Below, piece by piece: positions 1-5,777 of a DNA stretch of 7,556 bases (its first letter is position 1; every line of letters starts with the position of its first letter). Location of the stretch: the NCBI GenBank assembly GCA_005882235.1, contig VBCT01000170.1:2909-10464 (forward strand), read 5' to 3'. The position numbers were made by a program, and so were the translations under genes. The stretch comes from Betaproteobacteria bacterium (GTDB taxonomy: Bacteria; Pseudomonadota; Gammaproteobacteria; Burkholderiales; SG8-39). The notes under the pieces are model-generated. The model had not been told where the DNA came from, did not search any database, and saw only the letters and a program-made list of their open reading frames with translations.

Positions 1-368
1 CGCTCGATCTGGCTGAGCGGAATGTTCTCGAACGCCGTCGTGCCGAGCGTCGCGGAGCCGATCCTCATGCCGTCGATCAGAACGAGCGTGTGACCGCTGT
101 TGGCGCCGCGCATAAATACGCTGCTCGGCTGCCCGGGTCCGCCGTTGCTCGCAGTTTCGACCCCGCCCAACGTCTGAAGGACTTCGACCAAAGTCTGCTG
201 GCCGCTTCTGGCGATGTCTTCGCTCGTGATTACGTTAACCGGCTGCAGCGTTTGGGTGCGAACCTGCGGAAATCGGGTGGCGGTGACGACTACGGTGTCT
301 TCCTGACTTTGAGCAAGCGCGAGCGGCGTCGCGCCCGCGACGAGCGCGGCAATGATGGATCGTTTCAA
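1..368 (-). CDS. btuB: TonB-dependent vitamin B12 receptor BtuB, N-terminal part (runs off left edge)
   Basis: This is the start of an outer-membrane TonB-dependent receptor that imports cobalamin. Only 122 codons plus two bases lie in the window. Reading from a TTG codon at 368-366, the protein begins MKRSIIAALVAGATPLALAQ, a signal peptide with likely cleavage after residue 19. A TonB box follows (DTVVVTATR, residues 24-32), then the plug domain. The plug shows the BtuB-like stretch NGGPGQPSSVFMRGANSGHT followed by LVLIDGMRIG, closely matching E. coli BtuB (NGGSGQLSSIFIRG...HVLVLIDGVR, from memory). The start is supported by a strong Shine-Dalgarno GGAGG (minus strand, 379-375) six bases upstream, and by the absence of a suitable ATG before the signal peptide. 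The cobalamin riboswitch directly upstream supports the B12 assignment. The barrel domain is outside the window. Another corrinoid or cobinamide receptor of the same family cannot be excluded. Confidence 0.92.
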   Translation of the reverse strand, partial: MKRSIIAALVAGATPLALAQSQEDTVVVTATRFPQVRTQTLQPVNVITSEDIARSGQQTLVEVLQTLGGVETASNGGPGQPSSVFMRGANSGHTLVLIDGMRIGSATLGTTAFENIPLSQIE

Positions 369-481
369 GGGTTTCCTCCCCGGCATGCGTCCCCGCAGGC
401 CGAACTCTCGTTGCGAGAGGAAATGCGACGACGAGGCGCACCGGTTTCCCGCCGCGCCCCGCGGCATTTCCCACCCTCGGT
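369..481 (-). promoter_or_regulatory. Riboswitch expression platform and ribosome binding site of btuB
   Basis: Between the aptamer and the btuB start, the minus strand holds several inverted repeats. GGAAATGC (474-467) can pair with GCATTTCC (426-419). CTCTCG and CGAGAG around 419-405 form a 6-bp hairpin with a 3-base loop. CCGCG/CGCGG near 453-467 form a short GC hairpin. The CCTCG arm of aptamer stem P1 (486-482) is followed directly by CGAGG (479-475), which could compete for P1. The Shine-Dalgarno GGAGG is at 379-375. Which structure hides it cannot be settled by eye. Confidence 0.5.
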
Positions 482-673
482 CGAGGCCGGTCTCCGGGCT
501 TGTGGGATCGGTGCGTATCACCTTCCCGCGGGCTTGCGCCCACAGTGGCTGGATTGATACGCCCGCACGCACTTACCGTTGCGGGGGCAGCAGAGGCTTG
601 GGCGGCTGAAACTCGGCGCGCCGCACCTCTTTCCCGTTTCACCCCGGCGCGAGGCACGCGCCGGGACACCTCG
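482..673 (-). ncRNA. Cobalamin (adenosylcobalamin) riboswitch
   Basis: Read on the minus strand, this leader carries the conserved blocks of the cobalamin riboswitch in the right order: GGTGAAACGGGAA (643-631), GCCCCCGCAACGGTAA (588-573), the B12-box heptamer GCCACTG (549-543), GGGAAGGTG (527-519) and the terminal GGAGACCGGCC (497-487). A P1 closing stem can be drawn between CGAGG (673-669) and CCTCG (486-482). Binding of cobalamin to such leaders normally lowers expression of the downstream uptake gene, here btuB, whose start lies about 114 bases downstream. No U-tract terminator is evident in that interval, so control of translation initiation seems more likely than termination; that last point is inference. 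Confidence 0.95.
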
Positions 674-679
674 AACGAG

Positions 680-692
680 CGCGTTGATTGTA
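680..692 (-). promoter_or_regulatory. Candidate -10 element for the btuB leader
   Basis: The minus strand carries TACAAT (692-687), a good sigma-70 -10 match, which would start transcription near 680, just before the riboswitch P1 stem. No convincing -35 element is seen at the usual distance (GCGGAG-like sequence around 715-710). The fit with the riboswitch 5' end is the main support. Confidence 0.35.
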
Positions 693-761
693 CAACACAA
701 GTCGCGGGACTCCGCCTAGCGGTGCTATCGGGAATCTACATTGAAAACGAATCCTTACACC

Positions 762-791
762 TTGACCTAACAGGATTTTCCAAACTATAGT
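762..791 (+). promoter_or_regulatory. Candidate sigma-70 promoter for the ZapB-like/zapA genes
   Basis: TTGACC (762-767) and TATAGT (786-791) are separated by 18 bp. The predicted transcription start, about seven bases after the -10, falls on or next to the ATG at 798. The transcript could therefore be leaderless or nearly so, which agrees with the absence of a Shine-Dalgarno sequence before that ATG. Confidence 0.45.
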
Positions 792-797
792 GTGCCG

Positions 798-989
798 ATG
801 GATACGGAATTGGCCACCCTCGAAGAAAAAATTCGCCAGGCGGCACGACTGTGCCAGCGGCTGCGAGACGAAAACCGGGGGCTGCGCCAACAGCTGGCCG
901 CGTTGCAGGGTGACAAGAAGCAGCTTGCGGAGAAAATCGACGGGGCGCGTAACCGGCTCGAGACCCTGCTCAAGCAGATCCCCGAATAA
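798..989 (+). CDS. Small coiled-coil protein, TIGR02449/ZapB-like, upstream of zapA
   Basis: This is a 63-residue, highly charged protein (MDTELATLEEKIRQAARLCQ...) that is almost entirely one predicted coiled coil. Leucine/isoleucine heptads run from residue 5 to about 61, with DEN at 24-26 and QQLAALQ at 31-37. No signal peptide or membrane segment is present. Its size, composition and position 8 bp before zapA match the small TIGR02449-type family found next to zapA in gammaproteobacteria such as Pseudomonas and in betaproteobacteria. ZapB, a similar coiled coil, binds ZapA at the division ring; a like role here is inference from shape and neighbourhood. A GTG at 792 in the same frame would add two residues; ATG 798 is preferred for its fit to the promoter. 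Neither has a clear ribosome binding site. Confidence 0.8.
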   Translation: MDTELATLEEKIRQAARLCQRLRDENRGLRQQLAALQGDKKQLAEKIDGARNRLETLLKQIPE

Positions 990-997
990 CGTCCCGG

Positions 998-1297
998 ATG
1001 AATCAGAAATCCAAGACCCTTGATGTCACCATCATGGGCCGGACCTATAAGGTCGCGTGCTCCGAAGAGGAGCGGAACGCGCTTCTCTCGGCCGTGGCCT
1101 ATCTCGATCGGAAGATGAGCGAGATCAAGAGCACAGGCCGGGTGGCGAGCGCCGAGCGCATCGCCGTCATGGCCGCGCTCAACATCACCCACGAGCTGCT
1201 CAGCTCCAGAAACAACGCGAGCGGCTTTGACATCGAGGGTCTCAGGCGTAGAATGGCCGCAATGGAGGCGACGCTCGATCAGGCCCTCGCTCCTTAG
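998..1297 (+). CDS. zapA: Cell division protein ZapA
   Basis: ZapA binds and cross-links FtsZ filaments at the cytoplasmic division ring. The 99-residue protein has the usual family length and layout. An N-terminal head carries the signature VTIMGRTYKVACSEEER (residues about 10-26). It is followed by LLSAVAYLDRKMSEIK, the GRV..AERIAVMAALNITHEL block (about 47-67), and a C-terminal helix (GLRRRMAAMEATLDQAL) that forms the dimer/tetramer coiled coil. It lies 8 bp after the ZapB-like gene and is probably co-transcribed with it. The 6S RNA gene follows, the classical zapA-ssrS order of proteobacteria. A strong promoter-like sequence lies inside its last 25 codons. No clear Shine-Dalgarno precedes the ATG, but no other start would keep the domain intact. 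Confidence 0.95.
   Translation: MNQKSKTLDVTIMGRTYKVACSEEERNALLSAVAYLDRKMSEIKSTGRVASAERIAVMAALNITHELLSSRNNASGFDIEGLRRRMAAMEATLDQALAP
1227..1254 (+). promoter_or_regulatory. Candidate sigma-70 promoter inside zapA, probably for 6S RNA
   Basis: A perfect -35 TTGACA (1227-1232) and a -10 TAGAAT (1249-1254) are spaced by 16 bp within the zapA coding sequence, predicting transcription from about 1261. The only gene this can serve is the 6S RNA just downstream. Starting at 1261 would leave a 5' extension of roughly 45-50 nt to be trimmed, in keeping with 6S RNA being made from processed precursors in E. coli. Confidence 0.55.
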
Positions 1298-1307
1298 TTG
1301 CGATGGC

Positions 1308-1512
1308 GTCAGATAGGTCGGACGTGTCTTAGGAATTGTCCCCTGCGGTGTACGCCAAGACCCGGAAAATTCTTGAACCAACAGACTGGATTTGGTTGCA
1401 GACCAAGTGTCACTGTTGTGCGCGTCCCTAGTCGGATGTACCTGATGTGACCGGAAAGCGACCACCTTGAACCGAGAGGTTCAGGAATCGGTTCTAGCGG
1501 CACCGGCGGGGG
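1308..1512 (+). ncRNA. ssrS: 6S RNA
   Basis: 6S RNA mimics an open promoter and sequesters sigma-70 RNA polymerase in stationary phase. The 5' central-bubble strand GTCCCCTG (around 1338-1345) and the 3' block CACCTTGAACC...GGTTCA...CTAGCGGCA (around 1463-1502) match E. coli 6S RNA segments (GUCCCCUG; CACCUUGAACC..GGUUCA..GCGGCA), recalled from memory. A closing stem can be drawn: GTGTC plus TTAGGA (1324-1334) with TTCTAG plus GGCAC (1492-1503), broken by one bulged C. An apical hairpin AACCAA/TTGGTT (1376-1381/1392-1397) and a small CAAGA/TCTTG hairpin on the 5' side of the bubble are also visible. The position right after zapA is the conserved locus. The exact ends are estimates, good to about 10-15 nt. 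Confidence 0.88.
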
Positions 1513-1524
1513 ACTCCAAATAAG

Positions 1525-1584
1525 CGAAAACGCAGAAGCATCAAATTAAACGAAAACGCAGAAGCACCAAATGAAAACGCAGGC
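1525..1584 (+). repeat. Tandem short direct repeats (two full copies and one partial)
   Basis: A 22-nt unit beginning CGAAAACGCAGAAGCA occurs at 1525-1546 and 1551-1572 with one mismatch (T/C), a period of 26 bp. A third, shortened copy (GAAAACGCAGGC, 1573-1584) follows directly and forms the left arm of the inverted repeat at 1565-1607. The DNA is much richer in A than its surroundings. No protein is encoded here. Confidence 0.85.
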
Positions 1585-1607
1585 GCTGCCTGCGTTTTCG
1601 TTTGGTG
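1565..1607 (+). repeat. 20-bp inverted repeat / strong hairpin, possible terminator
   Basis: The arms 1565-1584 and 1588-1607 are complementary over 20 positions with one G-U type mismatch and a 3-base loop (GCT, 1585-1587). The right arm contains TTTTCGTTT. It could end the 6S RNA transcript about 50 nt past the mature end, or act as a terminator in both directions. It lacks a clean T-run after the stem, so it is not a textbook intrinsic terminator. Its link with the direct repeats also suggests a REP-like element. Confidence 0.75.
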
Positions 1608-1632
1608 AGCCTTGAATTGGATCTTTTCGATC

Positions 1633-2097
<465 letters not shown>

Positions 2098-2101
2098 GCC
2101 G

Positions 2102-3163
2102 ATGCCTGCGCTGCAGAACGACACGCTGATACGGGCGCTGTTCAGGCAGCCGACGGCGTACACGCCGGTGTGGCTGATGCGCCAGGCGGGGCGCTACCTT
2201 CCCGAGTACAACGAGACGCGGCGCCGCGCGGGGAGCTTCCTAGCCCTGTGCAAGACGCCTTCGCTCGCGGCCGAAGTCACGCTGCAGCCGCTTGAGCGCT
2301 TTCCTCTGGACGCAGCGATCCTCTTCTCGGACATTCTCACGATCCCCGACGCGATGGGATTGGGACTTTACTTCGAAGAGGGGGAGGGGCCGCGCTTCGA
2401 ACGACCGCTGCGCGACGAAACGTCGATCGCCAATCTTGCCGCACCCGACCCCAGCAAGAGCTTGCGCTACGTCACCGACGCGATCAGCGAGGTCCGGCGT
2501 ACCCTGGCCGGCAAAGTCCCTCTCATCGGGTTCTCCGGCAGCCCTTACACGCTCGCCTGCTACATGGTGGAGGGGCAGGCGAGCGACGACTGGCACAAGG
2601 TGAAGCTCATGCTGCATCAGCATCCCGGCCTTCTCCATCGCCTTCTTGAGACCAATACCCGGGCTGTCGCGACCCTCTTGAACGCGCAGATCGAGGCGGG
2701 CGTGAACGTGGTGATGATCTTCGACACCTGGGGCGGGAGCCTTTCAGCGGCGGCGTTCCGGGAGTTCTCGCTCGAATATATCCAGAGGGTGTTGTCCCAG
2801 CTCAAGCGCGGCTCGGGCGCGGCGCGGGTTCCAGTCATCGTCTTCACCAAGGGCGGGGCGCCTTGGCTTGAGCGCATAGCCGCGACCGGATGCGACTGCG
2901 TCGGTCTGGACTGGAGCGTCGACCTCGGAGATGCGCGGCGGAGGATCGGTGCCGGTGCCGCGCTCCAGGGCAACCTCGATCCCGCGGTGCTGCTGGCCTC
3001 GCCCGAAGTCGTCCGTCGCGAGGTTCAGAAGGCGCTCGAGTCCTTCGGGAAGGGAGCCGGCCACGTATTCAATCTCGGTCATGGCGTTCCGCAGTTCACG
3101 CCTCCGGAAAACGTGGCCGCCCTGGTCGCCGCGGTGCGCGAATTGAGCCCGAAATTTCACTGA
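2102..3163 (+). CDS. hemE: Uroporphyrinogen decarboxylase
   Basis: HemE removes the four acetate carboxyl groups of uroporphyrinogen III to give coproporphyrinogen III, a cytoplasmic step of haem synthesis. The 353 residues match the usual bacterial length of about 350. Visible signatures are TPVWLMRQAGRYLPEY (21-36), carrying the substrate-binding arginines R27 and R31; the catalytic aspartate region AILFSDIL (D77, equivalent to human Asp86); GFSGSPYTLACYMVEG (143-158, with Y154); FDTWGGSLS; the strand PVIVFTKGG; LQGNLDP; and the C-terminal GHVFNLGHGVPQFTPPENV with H327 in the position of human His339. No residue appears missing. The start ATG lies 4 bp after the EVE-domain stop, so translational coupling is likely. 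The Shine-Dalgarno is weak. Confidence 0.97.
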   Translation: MPALQNDTLIRALFRQPTAYTPVWLMRQAGRYLPEYNETRRRAGSFLALCKTPSLAAEVTLQPLERFPLDAAILFSDILTIPDAMGLGLYFEEGEGPRFERPLRDETSIANLAAPDPSKSLRYVTDAISEVRRTLAGKVPLIGFSGSPYTLACYMVEGQASDDWHKVKLMLHQHPGLLHRLLETNTRAVATLLNAQIEAGVNVVMIFDTWGGSLSAAAFREFSLEYIQRVLSQLKRGSGAARVPVIVFTKGGAPWLERIAATGCDCVGLDWSVDLGDARRRIGAGAALQGNLDPAVLLASPEVVRREVQKALESFGKGAGHVFNLGHGVPQFTPPENVAALVAAVRELSPKFH

Positions 3164-3208
3164 CGGGCGGAAAAAACGCAGTCTTGCGCCTGGGTCGCGC
3201 CAAATGAC

Positions 3209-3217
3209 TTATACACA
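3209..3217 (+). promoter_or_regulatory. DnaA-box match TTATACACA
   Basis: This is an exact match to the TTATNCACA consensus for the replication initiator DnaA, in the hemE-priA intergenic region. It is one of two perfect matches within 185 bp. Binding is inferred from sequence only. Confidence 0.45.
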
Positions 3218-3347
3218 ACGCTGCCCGTAAAGGCCCGTCTGGCGCGGAGTTTCGAGGACTTGCCCGGAGAGCTCTGCAATCCGCTGATTCATCAATCTAT
3301 TTCAATGCGCCCGCATTTTGAGCAGCGAGAAAATTTCCTTGCAGAAG

Positions 3348-3406
3348 TGTGAGTTACAGTAGCGTGAGAGCCTTACTCACACAGTTATTCACAAAATCTG
3401 TGAGTA
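3348..3406 (+). promoter_or_regulatory. DnaA-box-like cluster with inverted TGTGAGT/ACTCACA motifs upstream of priA
   Basis: A perfect TTATNCACA match (TTATTCACA, 3385-3393) sits between inverted copies of TACTCACA (3374-3381) and TGTGAGTA (3399-3406). TTACTCACA (3373-3381) differs from the DnaA consensus at one base. A further TGTGAGT lies at 3348-3354. The cluster ends 28 bp before the priA start, where it could overlap the promoter, although no clear -35/-10 pair is seen. It could be an operator for DnaA or for another regulator that recognises TGTGAGTA-type sites. Confidence 0.4.
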
Positions 3407-3434
3407 GCACGCCGACGTACTCCAATCCGTCCCG

Positions 3435-5556
3435 ATGACCATCCTGCGCGTCGCTATCGATGTGCCGCTGCCGACCCTGTTCGATTACCGCTCGGAGGAT
3501 GCGACCCGCGCGGATATCGGCTATCGGGTGCTCGTTCCGTTCGGGAAAAAGCGCCTGGTCGGCGTGATCTGGGACGTGGTGGCGAAATCCAAGGTAGCGG
3601 ATTCCCGACTGCGCTCGGCCGAGAAAATCCTGCGAGATGTGGCGCCCCTTCCGCGCGAGTGGCTCGCCCTGGTGGAATTCTGCAGTAGCTACTACCACGG
3701 CCCGCCCGGCGAAGTGGTCGCTGCGGCTTTGCCACCACGACGTGCTTACCCCGATCGGCAGGGAAGCGCTTGCGGGGACTCCATTGCGGCACCGGCGCCT
3801 GCGCGCGCTGCTGGAGCGGTTGGCGCAGGGCCGCGCATCGGAATCCGAAGTCGATGCGCGAGCGAGGGGAAGCCGAAATCTGTTGAGGCGCGGCATTGAA
3901 ACGGGCTGGATCGCTTCCATAGAGCCGGAACGGTCCGAGCCCCGTTTCGTCCACGCGCATGAACTGACTTCGGAGCAGGGGGAGGCTATTGGCGTTCTGC
4001 GCTCCGGGCTGGAGAAATTTCGGGTGAGCTTGCTCTTTGGCGTCACGGGCAGCGGCAAGACCGAGATCTATCTCCAGCTGATTGCGGAGGTCCTCGCCCG
4101 CAGCAAGCAAGTCCTGATTCTCGTACCCGAGATAGCGCTCACTCCCGCCCTCGAGGCCGCGTTCCGCGACCGATTCCCAGGCGCGTGCATCGTCACGCAG
4201 ACGAGCGCCATGGCTGAACTGGAGCGCGTCCGCGGATGGCTTCTCGCCCACAGCGGTCGCGCCGACATCGTGCTCGGCACGCGGCTCGCGGTGTTTGCGC
4301 CGCTCCCCCGTCTGGGGCTGGTCGTGGTCGATGAAGAGCAGGATGCCTCGTTCAAGCAACGTGAGGGCGTGCGCTATTCGGCACGCGACCTCGCAATTGC
4401 GCGGGGCCACATCGCCCGCGCACCGGTCGTTCTGTGCTCGGCCACTCCCTCCCTGGAAAGCTTCCATCACGCGACCTCGGGTAAATACGAGCTGGTACCC
4501 CTCACGCGACGTGCCATCGACCGTGCGGCATTGCCGGCGATACGTCTTATCGACACGCGGGTGCATCCGCCCCATGAGGGAATCGTTGCACCCCTTCTCG
4601 AGGCGCTCGCGACGCGCCTTGCGCGCGGGGAGCAATCGCTCGTTTTCCTCAATCGCCGCGGCTATGCGCCGGCGCTCGCATGCCCCGCCTGCGGCTGGGT
4701 CAAGGGCTGCAGGCGTTGTTCGGCGAACATGGTCGTGCACCTGGCAGTGCAGCGGCTGCGCTGCCACCATTGCGGATTGGCCGAAGGCATTCCGCGCGCC
4801 TGTCCGGAGTGCGGTAATCCCGATTTGCAGACATTCGGGCGCGGGACGCAGCGGGTCGAGCTGCTGCTCGGGGAAAAATTCCCGAACGCGCGGATCCTGC
4901 GAGTGGACAGCGACGCCGCGCGCGCGAGGAACGGGCTCGAAGATCTGCTCGAACGCGCCACCCACGCCGATATCCTGGTCGGCACGCAGATTCTCGCCAA
5001 GGGCCACCATTTCGAGCGCTTGACGCTTGCCGGCGTGCTCAATGCCGACAGCGGCTTGTTCTCGAGCGACTATAGGGCGAGCGAGCGGGCCTTTGCCCAG
5101 TTGCAGCAGGTAGCGGGGCGTGCCGGCCGTGCGAACCTGCCGGGCGAAGTACTGATCCAGACCCGCTACCCGGACCATCCTCTTTACCAGTCCCTTGTGC
5201 GCCATGACTACACGGGGTTCGCGGGGAGCCTGCTCGCCGAGCGTCGCGAGGCGGGATTTCCGCCCTTCGTTTTCGAAGCGGCGCTGCGCGCGGAAAGCCG
5301 CGACTCGGTTCGCGCGCTGCGGTTCCTGCGCTCGGCGATCGGGCGCGCGCCGCAAAGGGGCGCCGCGATCACCGTGTTCGATCCCGCGCCGATGTCCCTC
5401 GCGCGACTCGCCGGAGTGGAGCGCGCGCAAGTCCTGCTGCAATCGCGCTCGCGACCGCGGCTGCAGGCGTTCCTGCGTGAATGGAGCGACTCGCTGTACA
5501 GCACGCCCGCGCACGGAGTGCGCTGGCATCTGGACGTGGACCCGATAGAGTTTTAG
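3435..5556 (+). CDS. priA: Primosomal protein N' (replication-restart helicase PriA), frameshifted near 3741
   Basis: PriA recognises stalled forks and reloads DnaB. Two frames together encode it. From ATG 3435 to about 3740 (102 codons) runs the 3'-DNA-binding domain (MTILRVAIDVPLPTLFDYRS ... GEVVAAALPPR). From about 3742 to 5556 (604 codons), one frame over, follow the winged-helix region and helicase. The helicase has Walker A GVTGSGKT (4039-4062), the DEAH-box equivalent DEEQD (4330-4344), SATPSLES, eight zinc-binding cysteines in four CxxC pairs (4681-4812), GTQILAKGHHF, QVAGRAGR (5107-5130) and the terminal WHLDVDPIEF. The first frame stops at 3899 if read straight through. Joined, the product is about 706 residues against 732 in E. 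coli; roughly 15 residues between ALPP and the LT..G segment seem absent, so a short out-of-frame deletion, natural or from assembly, fits better than a one-base slip. The rest of the frame is intact. No Shine-Dalgarno is visible. Confidence 0.93.
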
Positions 5557-5557
5557 T

Positions 5558-5576
5558 CGCCTGCGGAAATCAGGCG
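5558..5576 (+). terminator. Short hairpin after priA, possible weak terminator
   Basis: CGCCTG (5558-5563) and CAGGCG (5571-5576) form a 6-bp GC stem with a 7-base loop, starting 2 bp after the priA stop and followed by GGTTTCTT. The T-run is interrupted, so termination strength is doubtful. The right arm overlaps the stop codon of the convergent bTHX gene. Confidence 0.35.
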
Positions 5577-5674
5577 GGTTTCTTCGCCGGTTTTTTCGCC
5601 TTGCGCGGTCGGGTCTTGCCGTGCGATCCCTTGAAGACCTTGCCGCGAAATGTGCGTTTATCGCCTTTACCCAA
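5570..5674 (-). CDS. 30S ribosomal protein bTHX (Thx family), TTG start
   Basis: This tiny protein of 34 residues on the minus strand begins MGKGDKRTFRGKVFKGSHGK and continues TRPRKAKKPAKKPA. It matches the bacterial Thx family (MGKGD.RT.RGK...G..GK.RP+K), basic peptides that sit in the head of the 30S subunit, first seen in Thermus. About 45% of residues are Lys or Arg and there are no acidic residues except D5. The start is TTG (5674-5672), supported by GGGAG (minus strand, 5687-5683) eight bases upstream; no ATG or GTG gives the conserved N-terminus. The gene is convergent with priA (13 bp between stop codons) and divergent from argS. The lysine/alanine/proline tail KAKKPAKKPA is typical of proteobacterial members. 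Confidence 0.88.
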   Translation of the reverse strand: MGKGDKRTFRGKVFKGSHGKTRPRKAKKPAKKPA

Positions 5675-5710
5675 GCTCCACGCTCCCGATCGGAAATTGA
5701 ATCAGCCGCT

Positions 5711-5716
5711 ATTGTA
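5711..5716 (-). promoter_or_regulatory. Candidate -10 element for the bTHX gene
   Basis: TACAAT on the minus strand (5716-5711) would give a start near 5704 and a leader of about 30 nt containing the GGGAG ribosome binding site. The -35 region (around 5739-5734) is poor. Confidence 0.3.
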
Positions 5717-5750
5717 CCTTCGCATTCGCGGCTCTGGGCGACGCATTGGG

Positions 5751-5756
5751 TATAAT
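5751..5756 (+). promoter_or_regulatory. Candidate -10 element (TATAAT) for argS
   Basis: This is a perfect -10 hexamer, TATAAT, 21 bp before the argS ATG, predicting a transcript with a leader of about 15 nt and no Shine-Dalgarno. No good -35 lies at 16-18 bp (GCGGCT-like sequence around 5728-5733), so an activator or a weak extended -10 (TGGG just upstream) may matter. Confidence 0.45.
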
Positions 5757-5777
5757 ACTGAGCATTTCGGCCAATCA

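Noticed and set aside
90..557. Plus-strand open frame over the btuB start and riboswitch
   Set aside because: It overlaps the btuB coding sequence and the cobalamin riboswitch on the other strand; composition is low-complexity Arg/Ala/Pro with no family resemblance.
235..669. Minus-strand open frame through the riboswitch and btuB 5' end
   Set aside because: It runs through the structured leader and is out of frame with the BtuB signal peptide and TonB box.
785..1465. Minus-strand open frame opposite the ZapB-like gene, zapA and 6S RNA
   Set aside because: It is antisense to two recognised proteins and a structural RNA, with no domain or ribosome binding site of its own.
1525..1607. CRISPR array
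   Set aside because: Only two and a half repeat copies with 4-base or no spacers, an inverted partial copy, and no cas genes.
3164..3434. Chromosomal or plasmid replication origin
   Set aside because: Only two perfect DnaA boxes, no adjacent dnaA, dnaN or rep gene, and no clear AT-rich unwinding repeats.
3738..3745. Programmed +1 ribosomal frameshift in priA
   Set aside because: No slippery sequence, stop codon or stimulatory structure is seen at the junction, residues seem missing as well, and PriA is not known to use recoding.
5481..5777. In-frame 5' extension of argS by 99 codons
   Set aside because: The extension overlaps the priA 3' end and the bTHX gene, carries no ArgS similarity, and a TATAAT element lies just before the ATG at 5778.
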